From Neobacillus mesonae (lineage in GTDB: Bacteria; Bacillota; Bacilli; Bacillales; Cytobacillaceae): a stretch of 64,000 nt of DNA. Where the stretch lies: positions 186,001 to 250,000 of the forward strand of contig NZ_JAMBNQ010000003.1 of assembly GCF_023715155.1 (NCBI RefSeq), given 5' to 3'. Below, piece after piece: positions 41,333 through 53,086 of the stretch (position 1 is the first letter of the stretch; each line of letters begins with the position of its first letter). Under the pieces are notes generated by a model that had not been told where the DNA came from, searched no databases, and was given only the letters and a program-made list of their open reading frames with translations. Position numbers and translations under genes: made by a program.

Positions 41333-42244
41333 CTATTCAATTAGAAAATATCTAACTTTTGTCTTCCCAACCGACCTATAATACTTCAACAAGATCCTTC
41401 GAATCGTTTTCTTAGACAAGACCATCCCACACCACTCATGCACCCCGTTAGTAGTAATCTTCATACCCGGAAATAACAGCAGTAATTCCTGAACATTCCG
41501 TACTACAGCAGCCTCTAATGGCTCTTTATGCCCGCATTTCCTGCATACCAGCCAGTTTCCATCAACATAGGTCTCAAGTGAAAAACATAATTTGCAAAGC
41601 ATTCCCTTTATAAGATTCTCATATGCGTAGAAAGGCATGCGCATATGGGAAGACACAGATTTGTGCATAGAAAGCAGCTGCTGTACAAGTATTTCATGGG
41701 ATTTAGTTAATCTTGCTGGGATGAAATTCAGGGTTTGCACATAATTTTTAACTTGGGTGGGGTAAACAATTGGATATTCTTTTGGAGCCTGCATGAGGGT
41801 GAATTCGGGATGGATGAAGACAAGACGAGCCTCAACGCGAAAGTCAAAGCCAAGTTCCTGGAGCAATTTGATAAACAATGATTCACAGCGTTGAAGTTGA
41901 GAAAGCAAATCTTTAGCGATGTTTCCATTGGCGCGATATAGTTTCCCGGATTCATAATAGTATTCACCTTTATAGTTTTTAACATCATAAAGGTGTATCG
42001 TGTCTTGAAAAATCATAACGGTATCAATTTGAAATTCATTTCCGCCAATCTCAAGCAGCAGGCCCTTCAAAACGATACACTGATTTTGAAGGTTGTCGGT
42101 TAACAGGTCAAACTGCAGTTCACCTTCAAACCCTTTTTCCTGCCCGATATAGTTCCAATAATCCTGTTCAGCTAATGTCATACGGGCATTCAATGATCTC
42201 AAAACTAGTAAATTTTTTGCAGCAGTACGCGGTCCGATTTTCAT
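41333..42244 (-). CDS. NERD-domain (nuclease-related) protein with C-terminal zinc ribbon
   Basis: A 303-aa protein. The NERD domain (about residues 36-150) shows FEGELQFD, FQIDTVMIF and IHLYDVKNYKGEYYYE; the aspartate and lysine of IDTV and DVKN sit where restriction-like nucleases keep D-(D/E)xK residues. A zinc ribbon follows at about 215-240 (CKLC ... CRKC). NERD proteins are thought to process DNA, but no role is shown. GAAAGGTTGTGGAAT supports ATG 42244 over a TTG nine bases earlier. It reads toward the 52-bp repeat array. Confidence 0.8.
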   Translation of the reverse strand: MKIGPRTAAKNLLVLRSLNARMTLAEQDYWNYIGQEKGFEGELQFDLLTDNLQNQCIVLKGLLLEIGGNEFQIDTVMIFQDTIHLYDVKNYKGEYYYESGKLYRANGNIAKDLLSQLQRCESLFIKLLQELGFDFRVEARLVFIHPEFTLMQAPKEYPIVYPTQVKNYVQTLNFIPARLTKSHEILVQQLLSMHKSVSSHMRMPFYAYENLIKGMLCKLCFSLETYVDGNWLVCRKCGHKEPLEAAVVRNVQELLLLFPGMKITTNGVHEWCGMVLSKKTIRRILLKYYRSVGKTKVRYFLIE

Positions 42245-42451
42245 ATTCCACAACCTTTCATCATCTAACTCATACCTATTTTAATAAAAAAGCCCTAATC
42301 ACACCATGAATTTTTTGAAATTTCGATACAATTGTTTTAAAATTGACATATTTCTCAGGAAATCTCAAAAAAAGTCGAGCGAATTAAAAAGGATTTTTGG
42401 TCTCATTACGGAATAGTTTTAAATAATGAGTAATGAACCGGAGTGATAGAT

Positions 42452-42805
42452 ATGATAGAGGCAGTGAACAGCTTTATCCATGCATTAAAAAAACAAACGC
42501 ATATCCTTCCATTGATCCACCAAAAGGAGTTGACAGTCAATCTAAAAACAAACGACGAGATCATTCAGCTGTCCATACAAAAGGGCCAAATTTCTATAAT
42601 GACTGCCGGCCAAGAACAACCCACAATCTTCGAAATTTCCGGCAATCCGGACAACCTGAATAGGCTGCTTACAGGAAAAGAAAGATTGCGGACACTAGAG
42701 CGAAGCGGGAATTTAACAGTCACCGCACCATTAAGAACCATATTATTGCTCGAGTCGATTTTTTTCTTAACCCAATCAGACCGTTATTTAGAAAAAATAA
42801 TTTAA
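42452..42805 (+). CDS. yusD: SCP2-like small protein, YusD-like
   Basis: A 117-aa protein resembling the sterol-carrier-protein-2-like fold: an N-terminal helix (MIEAVNSFIHALKKQ), central strands (ELTVNLKTNDEIIQLSI, ISIMTAGQ, FEISGNPDNLNRLLTGKE) and a C-terminal hydrophobic segment. Its position before the met genes and after yusE/yusF fits YusD of B. subtilis. Ligand and role are unknown. GGAGTGATAGAT precedes the ATG; a GTG nine bases earlier overlaps the binding site. Confidence 0.6.
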   Translation: MIEAVNSFIHALKKQTHILPLIHQKELTVNLKTNDEIIQLSIQKGQISIMTAGQEQPTIFEISGNPDNLNRLLTGKERLRTLERSGNLTVTAPLRTILLLESIFFLTQSDRYLEKII

Positions 42806-42814
42806 TCAAACCTG

Positions 42815-42843
42815 TTGACTCGGGATTAAATAAGGTGTATGAT
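42815..42843 (+). promoter_or_regulatory. Promoter of the metY S-box leader
   Basis: TTGACT (42815-42820), 17 bases, TATGAT (42838-42843), just upstream of the SAM riboswitch. Confidence 0.85.
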
Positions 42844-42883
42844 ACTTTTAAATATTCTAAATCAATAATCAATTTCATAAAAA

Positions 42884-43021
42884 TTCTTATCGCGAGCGGC
42901 GGAGGGAACTGGCCCAATGATGCCCGGCAACCGGTTTTAATACACGGTGCTACATCCAGCAGAGTTAAAGCTCTGAAAGATAAGAAGAGAATCCTCTCTT
43001 CTTATGAAGCGGGGATTTTTT
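42884..43021 (+). ncRNA. SAM-I (S-box) riboswitch controlling metY
   Basis: The leader has the S-box core: P1 5' strand TTCTTATC (42884-42891), GAGCGGCGGAGGGA, the ATGATGCCCGGCAACC internal motif, GGTGCTACATCC, and P1 3' strand GATAAGAA (42979-42986). AATCCTC (42990-42996) can pair with GGGGATT (43011-43017) ahead of a T-run as terminator; TAAGAAGAGA (42981-42990) can instead pair with TCTCTTCTTA (42995-43004) as antiterminator. SAM binding favours termination and shuts off metY. Confidence 0.95.
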
Positions 43022-43052
43022 ATTGAAATGGTAAAAGAAGGAGCGGGAATAA

Positions 43053-44369
43053 ATGGCGGAGAATGAAAAAAAATATCGTTTTGAAACATTGAGTGTTCAT
43101 GGAGGACTGTCACCAGATCCGGTAACAGGTGCCCGTGCTGTTCCGATTTATCAAAATAATGCCTATCAGTTTAAAAGCACGGAACATGCGGCGAATCTAT
43201 TTGCCTTAGCAGAGCCTGGATACATATATACGCGGATTCATAATCCTACCACAACCGTTTTTGAAGAAAGAGTTGCTCTTCTTGAAGGCGGTGTCGGTGC
43301 GCTTGCGGTTGCGAGCGGTATGTCTGCCATTACGCTGGCCATTTTAAATATTGCGGAAGCAGGAGATGAAATTGTTGCTGCTTCTAACCTGTATGGCGGA
43401 ACCTTTAACTTGTTTGCTGTTACCCTTCCAAAGTACGGAATTAAAGTAAATTTTGTAGACCCGTCAAATCCAGAAAACTTCCGTGCAGCCATTACTGAAA
43501 AAACAAAAGCTGTATTTGCGGAAACGATTGGAAATCCAAGTTTAGCTATTTTAGATATTGAAAAGGTTGCAGAAATTGCACATGAGGCTGGAGTTCCATT
43601 AATTGTAGACAATACATTTGCTACGCCGTATCTTTGCCGCCCAATCGAATATGGAGCTGATATCGTTGTTCATTCAGCAACAAAATGGCTTTTAGGTAAT
43701 GGAACATCAACAGGCGGAATTATTGTTGACGGAGGAAAGTTCGACTGGAATTCACCAAAGTTCCCTGGCTTAACAACACCAGACGCCAGCTATCATGATA
43801 TTGTTTATGCGGAAGCCATTGGGGCAGCTGCATACATTATTAAAGCACGTGTCCAATTATTAAGAGACCTTGGCCCAGCATTAAGCCCATTTAATGCATT
43901 CCAATTTGTTTTGGGACTTGAAACCCTCCATGTTCGGATGAAAGAGCATGTATCTAACACAGAGAAGGTTGTCGAGTATTTAACGAATCACCCTGCAGTG
44001 GCATGGGTTACTTATCCAGGTCATCCGTCACATCCAGATTATGAGCTTGCTCAAAAATATCTTCCTAAAGGTGCAGGTTCAATGGTTGTTTTCGGCATTA
44101 AAGGCGGAAAAGAAGCAGGAGCTAAATTAATCAATTCGATTAAAATCTGGGCTCACGTGGCGAATGTCGGTGATGCTAAAAGCTTAATTATCCATCCGGC
44201 AAGCACGACCCACCAACAGTTAGATGCGGAAGGATTAAAGGCTGCCGGAGTATCTGAGGATTTAATTCGTCTTTCCATTGGGATTGAGAATGTGGAAGAT
44301 TTAATCGAAGATCTTGAAGATGCGATTGAAGCTGCGACAGGCTTAACTTCTTTAAAAGCAAAAGCTTAA
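43053..44369 (+). CDS. metY: O-acetylhomoserine sulfhydrylase (aminocarboxypropyltransferase)
   Basis: A 438-aa PLP enzyme of the Cys/Met metabolism family. The PLP lysine is Lys211 in [13 protein letters not shown]. Length near 430 and the N-terminus FETLSVHGG with [19 protein letters not shown] are typical of O-acetyl-L-homoserine sulfhydrylases, which make homocysteine (or methionine) from O-acetylhomoserine and sulfide (or methanethiol). The S-box leader supports a role in methionine synthesis. GAAGGAGCGGGAATAA precedes the ATG. Confidence 0.92.
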   Translation: MAENEKKYRFETLSVHGGLSPDPVTGARAVPIYQNNAYQFKSTEHAANLFALAEPGYIYTRIHNPTTTVFEERVALLEGGVGALAVASGMSAITLAILNIAEAGDEIVAASNLYGGTFNLFAVTLPKYGIKVNFVDPSNPENFRAAITEKTKAVFAETIGNPSLAILDIEKVAEIAHEAGVPLIVDNTFATPYLCRPIEYGADIVVHSATKWLLGNGTSTGGIIVDGGKFDWNSPKFPGLTTPDASYHDIVYAEAIGAAAYIIKARVQLLRDLGPALSPFNAFQFVLGLETLHVRMKEHVSNTEKVVEYLTNHPAVAWVTYPGHPSHPDYELAQKYLPKGAGSMVVFGIKGGKEAGAKLINSIKIWAHVANVGDAKSLIIHPASTTHQQLDAEGLKAAGVSEDLIRLSIGIENVEDLIEDLEDAIEAATGLTSLKAKA

Positions 44370-44395
44370 AAATTCGACAATATAAGACAATTTTA

Positions 44396-44424
44396 TTGAC
44401 AGCTCTTTTTATCCATGTTACGAT
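44396..44424 (+). promoter_or_regulatory. Promoter of the metNPQ S-box leader
   Basis: TTGACA (44396-44401), 17 bases, TACGAT (44419-44424), upstream of the second SAM riboswitch. Confidence 0.85.
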
Positions 44425-44486
44425 TGCTCTTGGATTTTACAATGTCATTAAACATAAAACATAATTAAATATAGAATTGTTTTTTG

Positions 44487-44639
44487 TCTCTTATCAAGAG
44501 AGGTGGAGGGATGTGCCCGATGAAACCCGGCAACCGTCAATTATTGAAATGGTGCCAATTCACACAAAGCAAACGCTTTGAAAGATGGGAGAAAGGTTAT
44601 GTTTGACGTGCCTTTCTGCCTTTGCAGAAAGGCTTTTTC
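44487..44639 (+). ncRNA. SAM-I (S-box) riboswitch controlling metNPQ
   Basis: P1 is TCTCTTATC (44487-44495) with GATGGGAGA (44585-44593, two G-U pairs). The core GAGGTGGAGGGATGTGCCCG, GATGAAACCCGGCAACC and GGTGCCAATTC are canonical. The terminator is GCCTTTCTGC (44611-44620), CTTT, GCAGAAAGGC (44625-44634) and TTTTT. High SAM should stop transcription into the methionine transporter genes. Confidence 0.95.
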
Positions 44640-44710
44640 ATTTAAACGGGAATCTTTCCTTTAAAAAAATCAAATTCTATATCTATTAGGGATAAAAAGC
44701 GGGTGATTTG

Positions 44711-45736
44711 ATGATTTCAATCAAAAATGTCCGAAAAATTTTTCCAACCAAACAAGGTCAGTTAAAAGCAGTAGATGATGTGAATCTTGAAATCCAGGAT
44801 GGAGAAATTTTTGGGGTGATTGGATACAGCGGTGCCGGGAAAAGTACCCTAATCCGAATGTTAAATGGACTAGAGCTCCCTTCAGAAGGATCGGTAACGG
44901 TTGCCGGAAGGGAGATTTCAAAAATTAAAGGCAGTGAACTACGTAAGGCACGGCAGGAAATCAGCATGATTTTTCAACACTTTAATTTACTATGGTCAAG
45001 GACAGTCAGTGAAAATATTGCCTTCCCACTTGAGATTGCAGGGGTTAAGGGGCCGCAAAGAAAAAAACGCGTTGATGAGCTGATTAAACTAGTTGGCTTA
45101 GAGGGAAGAGAAAATGCCTATCCTTCACAATTGAGCGGGGGACAAAAACAGCGTGTCGGAATTGCCAGAGCGCTGGCTAACAGTCCGAAGGTTCTCCTTT
45201 GTGATGAAGCTACTTCGGCGCTGGATCCGCAAACAACGGACTCTATTCTTGATTTATTAGTGGATATCAACAAACGTCTGGGTCTGACAATTGTGTTGAT
45301 TACACATGAAATGCATGTCATTCGAAAAATTTCACATCGGGTAGCGGTCATGGAAAGCGGAAAGGTTGTTGAAATGGGTCCTGTTCTCGACGTATTCAGA
45401 AACCCGCAGCAGCCGATTACAAAACGTTTTGTTCAGCAAGTTACAGAACCGGAAGAAACAAAAGAAACATTGGAACACCTGCTTGAACGGTTTGTTTCAG
45501 GAAAGATTGTTCAATTAACTTTTATAGGGGATTCTGCCGAGCAGCCTGTTATAACGAACCTTATCCGCCATTCCAATGTCAATGTGAACATCCTTCAGGG
45601 GAAAATTTCACAAACCCAGAACGGATCATATGGCACACTATTCATTCATATTGATGGGGAAGATGAAGAAGTGGACAAGGCTGTTGACTTTATTCGTTCC
45701 CAGCAGGTAGGAGTGGAGGTGGTTACGAATGGATAA
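44711..45736 (+). CDS. metN: Methionine ABC transporter ATP-binding protein
   Basis: A 341-aa ABC ATPase. Walker A is GYSGAGKST (Lys44), the signature is LSGGQKQR, Walker B is VLLCDEATSALD, and the switch His lies in VLITHEM. The C-terminal NIL domain (about residues 265-341) binds methionine and regulates transport in MetN proteins. A TTG three bases upstream is in frame, but ATG 44711 is preferred. The gene overlaps metP by 8 bases. Confidence 0.95.
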   Translation: MISIKNVRKIFPTKQGQLKAVDDVNLEIQDGEIFGVIGYSGAGKSTLIRMLNGLELPSEGSVTVAGREISKIKGSELRKARQEISMIFQHFNLLWSRTVSENIAFPLEIAGVKGPQRKKRVDELIKLVGLEGRENAYPSQLSGGQKQRVGIARALANSPKVLLCDEATSALDPQTTDSILDLLVDINKRLGLTIVLITHEMHVIRKISHRVAVMESGKVVEMGPVLDVFRNPQQPITKRFVQQVTEPEETKETLEHLLERFVSGKIVQLTFIGDSAEQPVITNLIRHSNVNVNILQGKISQTQNGSYGTLFIHIDGEDEEVDKAVDFIRSQQVGVEVVTNG

Positions 45737-46394
45737 ATATTTTCCGAACGTTGACTGGCTTATTATGTGGGATGCGACAAAACAAACCCTTTATATGACT
45801 GGAATATCAGTCCTGGCGACATTTGTTTTGGGAATCATTCTTGGCATGCTGCTATTCCTTACAGGGAAAGATAACTTATGGGAAAATAAACCGGTTAATA
45901 CGGTAATCGGCGCTGTCGTCAATATTTTTAGGTCGATTCCGTTTATTATTTTAATTGTCTTATTGATTCCATTTACGACCTTATTATTAGGGACGATGAT
46001 TGGCGAAAAAGCTGCACTTCCTGCTTTAATTGTGGGTGCTGCACCATTTTACGCAAGAATGGTGGAAATTGGTCTAAGGGAAATTGATAAAGGTGTTATT
46101 GAAGCAGCGAAATCAATGGGGGCAAGCACTGGAACTATCATTTGGAAGGTGCTGCTGCCAGAGTCCATGCCGGCATTAATCTCGGGCATCACTGTGACAG
46201 CCATTGCACTTGTCGGTTATACGGCAATGGCCGGAGCAATCGGTGCCGGCGGCTTAGGGAACCTTGCCTATAACTACGGGTTCCAGCGAAACCAAAATGA
46301 TGTCACATTAATCGCAACTGTCATTATTCTGATCATTGTATTTGTTATTCAGTTTATAGGTGATTTTATCACTTCAAAATTAGATAAAAGATAA
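45729..46394 (+). CDS. metP: Methionine ABC transporter permease
   Basis: A 221-aa membrane protein with five to six helices. The coupling-helix EAA motif is EAAKSMGASTGTIIWKVLLP (about residues 137-156). It starts inside the end of metN, giving tight translational coupling, and lies 18 bases before metQ. Together MetN2P2Q takes up D- and L-methionine in known systems. Confidence 0.95.
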   Translation: MDKYFPNVDWLIMWDATKQTLYMTGISVLATFVLGIILGMLLFLTGKDNLWENKPVNTVIGAVVNIFRSIPFIILIVLLIPFTTLLLGTMIGEKAALPALIVGAAPFYARMVEIGLREIDKGVIEAAKSMGASTGTIIWKVLLPESMPALISGITVTAIALVGYTAMAGAIGAGGLGNLAYNYGFQRNQNDVTLIATVIILIIVFVIQFIGDFITSKLDKR

Positions 46395-46412
46395 AAAAGG
46401 AGATAGGTTGAA

Positions 46413-47264
46413 ATGAAAAAATGGCTTGGAATATTTTTAGCATTAACACTTGTGCTGGCATTGGCAGCATGCGGTAAATCAGAACAAAAGTCAGAAAGTA
46501 AAGATACTGGCGCAGACAAGGCTGAGACGACCAAATTAGTAGTTGGAGCATCTCCTGTGCCACATGCTGAAATTTTGGAAAAAGCAAAACCGATTTTAAA
46601 GGAAAAAGGCATCGATTTAGAAATAAAAACATTTACAGATTATGTTTTTCCAAATAAAGCTCTTGCTTCAAAGGAATTGGATGCAAACTACTTCCAGCAC
46701 GTTCCTTATTTAAATGGACAAATTAAAGAATTTGGTTATGACTTTGTGAACGCTGGCGGTATTCATATTGAACCAATAGGAATTTATTCAAAGAAATATA
46801 AGAAACTTGAAGACCTGCCAAAAGGTGCACACATCATTATGAGTAACTCTGTTGCCGACCATGGCCGTTTATTATCATTGCTTGAGCAAAATGGGCTAAT
46901 CAAGTTAAAAGAAGGCATCGATAAAACTAAAGCGGAAATTAAAGATGTAGTAGAAAATCCTAAGAATCTTAAATTTGATGCAAACTATGAGGCAAAGCTT
47001 CTGCCGCAAATCTTTAACAATGGCGAAGGCGATGCTGTATTAATTAACTCTAACTATGCCATCGACGCTGGGTTGAATCCAGTAAAAGATTCAATCGCGA
47101 TTGAGGATAAAGATTCACCATATGTAAATATTATTGCGGTTCGCAAAGGCGACGAAAACAAGCCGGCTATCAAGGCCCTTGTAGAAGTTCTTCAATCAAA
47201 AGAAATTCAAGATTTTATTCTAGAAAAATACAAAGGTGCAGTTGTACCTGCCCCAACAAAATAA
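46413..47264 (+). CDS. metQ: Methionine-binding lipoprotein
   Basis: A 283-aa NlpA-family binding protein. The signal peptide ends in the lipobox LAAC with Cys20. The mature part has VGASPVPHAEILE, DANYFQHVPYLNG and VLINSNYAIDAGLNP, which are typical MetQ segments around the methionine site. AAAGGAGATAGGTTGAA precedes the ATG. A 15-bp terminator stem closes the operon. Confidence 0.95.
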   Translation: MKKWLGIFLALTLVLALAACGKSEQKSESKDTGADKAETTKLVVGASPVPHAEILEKAKPILKEKGIDLEIKTFTDYVFPNKALASKELDANYFQHVPYLNGQIKEFGYDFVNAGGIHIEPIGIYSKKYKKLEDLPKGAHIIMSNSVADHGRLLSLLEQNGLIKLKEGIDKTKAEIKDVVENPKNLKFDANYEAKLLPQIFNNGEGDAVLINSNYAIDAGLNPVKDSIAIEDKDSPYVNIIAVRKGDENKPAIKALVEVLQSKEIQDFILEKYKGAVVPAPTK

Positions 47265-47281
47265 TAGTCATACAAGAAGCC

Positions 47282-47318
47282 GGTGAACTTAAATCACCGG
47301 CTTCTTGTTTTATTTCAA
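47282..47318 (+). terminator. Intrinsic terminator after metQ
   Basis: ACAAGAAGCCGGTGA (47282-47296) pairs exactly with 47304-47318 around a 7-base loop, followed by TTTATTTC. Confidence 0.95.
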
Positions 47319-47526
47319 CTTATAGAACTGTTCAGCACATGCGTCCGGCCATTTCATCTTTAATAAGCTGACAAGAAGCGTGCTTTTCATATTTTATACA
47401 TGAAATAACATCATATGGCAAAAAATAGATTTTACGTACCCATAGCATTTATTCTGAAAAAAGAGTAAAATTTTAATCGAGTTGTTTTTACATACTTTTT
47501 ATAAGAATACGCCTTTTTCTTTTTTT

Positions 47527-47635
47527 ATTCTCATTTGCAATGTCTTTAGTGAAAATACACTTTAGTTATTACTATGGAAAGGTTGCTAATACTTTTAATT
47601 TGTTATAAGATTGTAATGAGAATAGAATGAGAATA
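47527..47635 (+). promoter_or_regulatory. suf operon promoter with repeated AATGAGAAT motifs
   Basis: TTGTTA (47600-47605), 17 bases and TAGAAT (47623-47628) form a good sigma-A promoter. AATGAGAATA occurs twice, at 47615-47624 and 47626-47635, 11 bases apart and overlapping the -10; the inverted copy ATTCTCATT lies at 47527-47535. The helical spacing suggests a regulator site. The remaining gap from 47319 to 47526 shows nothing clear, and CAGATCG-TTA-CGGTCTG (47643-47659) forms a small leader hairpin. Confidence 0.6.
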
Positions 47636-47688
47636 AAAACTACAGATCGTTACGGTCTGCAAGATACAACTATTTCGGAGGTATAAAT

Positions 47689-48474
47689 ATGGCTGGATCA
47701 ACTTTAACAATCAAGGACCTTCATGTTGCAATTGAGGGAAAAGAAATATTAAAAGGGGTAAACCTCGAAATTAAAGGCGGCGAAATTCATGCCATCATGG
47801 GCCCTAACGGAACAGGTAAATCCACTTTATCTTCAGCAATCATGGGCCATCCAAAATATGAAGTGACGAGCGGAAGCATCACATTAGACGGTCAAAATGT
47901 GTTAGAAATGGCAGTAGATGAGCGTGCTCGTGCTGGTCTATTTTTAGCAATGCAATACCCAAGCGAAATCAACGGGGTAACAAATGCAGATTTCTTGCGT
48001 TCAGCAATCAATGCCCGCCGCGGAGAGGGCAATGAAATTTCTTTAATGAAATTTATCCGCCAAATGGATAAACAAATGGAATTCCTTGAAATGGATTTAG
48101 ATATGGCACAGCGTTACTTAAATGAAGGTTTCTCTGGCGGGGAGAAAAAACGTAATGAAATTCTTCAATTAACGATGCTTCAGCCAAAAATTGCTATTTT
48201 AGATGAAATTGACTCTGGTCTTGATATCGATGCCTTAAAGGTTGTTTCAAAAGGCGTTAACGAAATGCGTTCTGAAGACTTCGGATGCATGATTATCACA
48301 CACTATCAACGTTTATTAAACTATATCACTCCTGACTATGTGCATATCATGATGCAAGGCCGTATTGTGAAAGACGGCGGTCCAGAACTTGCGCAGCGCT
48401 TAGAAGCGGAAGGTTATGACTGGGTTAAGAAGGAACTTGGCATTGAAGATGAAACAGTTGAGCAAGAAGCTTAA
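47689..48474 (+). CDS. sufC: Fe-S cluster assembly ATPase SufC
   Basis: A 261-aa ABC-type ATPase of the SufBCD scaffold. Walker A is GPNGTGKST, the signature reads FSGGEKKRNEI (SufC form), and Walker B is AILDEIDSGLD. It powers conformational change of the SufB-SufD scaffold during cluster building. CGGAGGTATAAAT precedes the ATG. It is the first gene of sufCDSUB. Confidence 0.97.
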   Translation: MAGSTLTIKDLHVAIEGKEILKGVNLEIKGGEIHAIMGPNGTGKSTLSSAIMGHPKYEVTSGSITLDGQNVLEMAVDERARAGLFLAMQYPSEINGVTNADFLRSAINARRGEGNEISLMKFIRQMDKQMEFLEMDLDMAQRYLNEGFSGGEKKRNEILQLTMLQPKIAILDEIDSGLDIDALKVVSKGVNEMRSEDFGCMIITHYQRLLNYITPDYVHIMMQGRIVKDGGPELAQRLEAEGYDWVKKELGIEDETVEQEA

Positions 48475-48496
48475 GTGTTAGGTTAGGGGGATTAAA

Positions 48497-51463
<2,967 letters not shown>

Positions 51464-51509
51464 AATAAGAAAATGCGATTAAAAAGGCTTTATCCAGCTT
51501 TTCGCGTCC

Positions 51510-51557
51510 AGGGATCAAGTAAAAGGGAATATGATGGCTCTTCATTTTCTTGTCCCT
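51510..51557 (+). other. Intercistronic hairpin between sufU and sufB
   Basis: AGGGA(T)CAAG (51510-51519) pairs with CTTGTCCCT (51549-51557) with one bulge; AAAA/TTTT and TGA/TCA extend the pairing inside. The 137-base sufU-sufB gap is the only long one in the operon. It may set the SufB level or stabilise part of the mRNA; this is inference. Confidence 0.45.
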
Positions 51558-51600
51558 CCGACCAAATCGCTTCGCTTTTCTAAAAAGGAGGAATACGACG

Positions 51601-52998
51601 ATGGCAAAAAAAATGCCTGAAATCGGTGATTATAAATACGGTTTTGCCGATAAAGACGTTTCCATTTTCCGGTCAAAACGTGGCCTGACACGTGAGATTG
51701 TTGAAGAGATTTCAAAGATGAAAAAAGAACCACAGTGGATGCTTGATTTCCGCTTAAAATCACTTGATATCTTCTACAGCAAACCAATGCCAATATGGGG
51801 CGGAGATTTAAGCGGATTAAACTTTGATGAAATCACTTATTATGTAAAACCATCCGAGAAATCTGAGAAATCATGGGATGAAGTTCCAGAGGAAATCAAG
51901 GCAACTTTTGATAAACTCGGCATTCCGGAAGCAGAACAAAAATACCTTGCTGGTGTTTCTGCTCAATATGAATCAGAAGTTGTTTACCACAACATGAAAG
52001 AGGATCTTGAAGAATTAGGAATTGTCTTTAAAGATACTGATTCTGCGTTAAGAGAAAACGAAGATATCTTCCGTGAACACTGGGCAAAAGTAATTCCGCC
52101 TACAGATAATAAATTTGCTGCACTGAACTCTGCTGTTTGGTCCGGCGGCTCTTTCATTTATGTTCCGCCAGGTGTAAAGGTAGATACTCCATTGCAAGCT
52201 TATTTCCGGATCAACTCTGAAAATATGGGACAATTTGAAAGAACACTAATTATCGTTGATGAAGGTGCAAGCGTACACTATGTAGAAGGTTGTACAGCAC
52301 CAGTTTATACAACAAATTCCCTTCATAGTGCGGTTGTTGAAATCATTGTTAAAAAAGGCGCTTACTGCCGTTATACAACGATTCAAAACTGGGCTAACAA
52401 CGTATACAATCTTGTTACAAAGCGTACGGTCTGTGAAGAAAATGCAACAATGGAATGGGTTGACGGTAACATTGGATCTAAATTAACGATGAAATACCCG
52501 GCTGTTATCCTTAAAGGCGAAGGTGCCCGCGGTATGACATTATCTATTGCCATTGCCGGCAAAGGGCAGGTACAGGATACGGGTTCCAAAATGCATCATT
52601 TGGCACCAAATACTTCTTCAACCATTGTGTCAAAATCCATCTCTAAACATGGCGGTAAAACAAATTATCGCGGTTTAGTACACTTTGGCCGTAAAGCCGA
52701 TGGCGCCCGTTCAAATGTTGAGTGTGATACATTAATTATGGATAATTTATCAACATCTGATACGATTCCATATAATGAAGTGTTAAATAGCAATATTTCC
52801 CTTGAGCATGAAGCGAAGGTTTCCAAGGTTTCTGAAGAGCAGCTCTTCTACTTAATGAGCCGTGGTATTTCAGAACAGGAAGCAACTGAAATGATTGTTA
52901 TGGGCTTCATTGAACCATTTACAAAAGAACTACCAATGGAATATGCTGTTGAAATGAACAGACTTATCAAATTCGAGATGGAAGGCAGCATCGGTTAA
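51601..52998 (+). CDS. sufB: Fe-S cluster assembly scaffold SufB
   Basis: A 465-aa scaffold protein. Typical SufB segments are [19 protein letters not shown] near the N-terminus, [20 protein letters not shown] in the beta-helix, and the C-terminal [20 protein letters not shown]. Length agrees with the family. The frame is open upstream to 51550, but AAAAGGAGGAATACGACG sets the start at 51601. No clear terminator follows; the tyrosine integrase gene is convergent 88 bases away, so the normal downstream sequence may have been displaced by integration. Confidence 0.97.
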   Translation: MAKKMPEIGDYKYGFADKDVSIFRSKRGLTREIVEEISKMKKEPQWMLDFRLKSLDIFYSKPMPIWGGDLSGLNFDEITYYVKPSEKSEKSWDEVPEEIKATFDKLGIPEAEQKYLAGVSAQYESEVVYHNMKEDLEELGIVFKDTDSALRENEDIFREHWAKVIPPTDNKFAALNSAVWSGGSFIYVPPGVKVDTPLQAYFRINSENMGQFERTLIIVDEGASVHYVEGCTAPVYTTNSLHSAVVEIIVKKGAYCRYTTIQNWANNVYNLVTKRTVCEENATMEWVDGNIGSKLTMKYPAVILKGEGARGMTLSIAIAGKGQVQDTGSKMHHLAPNTSSTIVSKSISKHGGKTNYRGLVHFGRKADGARSNVECDTLIMDNLSTSDTIPYNEVLNSNISLEHEAKVSKVSEEQLFYLMSRGISEQEATEMIVMGFIEPFTKELPMEYAVEMNRLIKFEMEGSIG

Positions 52999-53045
52999 TA
53001 TCCAAAAAGCCTATATATATTGCGGGTTTGAGGGGATTCTATAAC

Positions 53046-53079
53046 GTGCCAACTTGATGGCGTGCCAAATTCGTGCCAA
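53046..53079. other. Three GTGCCAA repeats beside the integrase, candidate attachment/arm region
   Basis: GTGCCAA occurs at 53046-53052, 53062-53068 and 53073-53079, between sufB and the integrase gene. Short direct repeats next to an integrase gene often are arm-type binding sites near an attachment core. The matching right-end copy was not found inside the window, so the core is unknown. Confidence 0.45.
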
Positions 53080-53086
53080 GTTGACC

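Noticed and set aside
47615-47635. Fur or PerR box at the suf promoter
   Set aside because: AATGAGAATA repeats are direct and do not match the 7-1-7 inverted consensus TGATAATnATTATCA; kept only as an unknown regulator motif.
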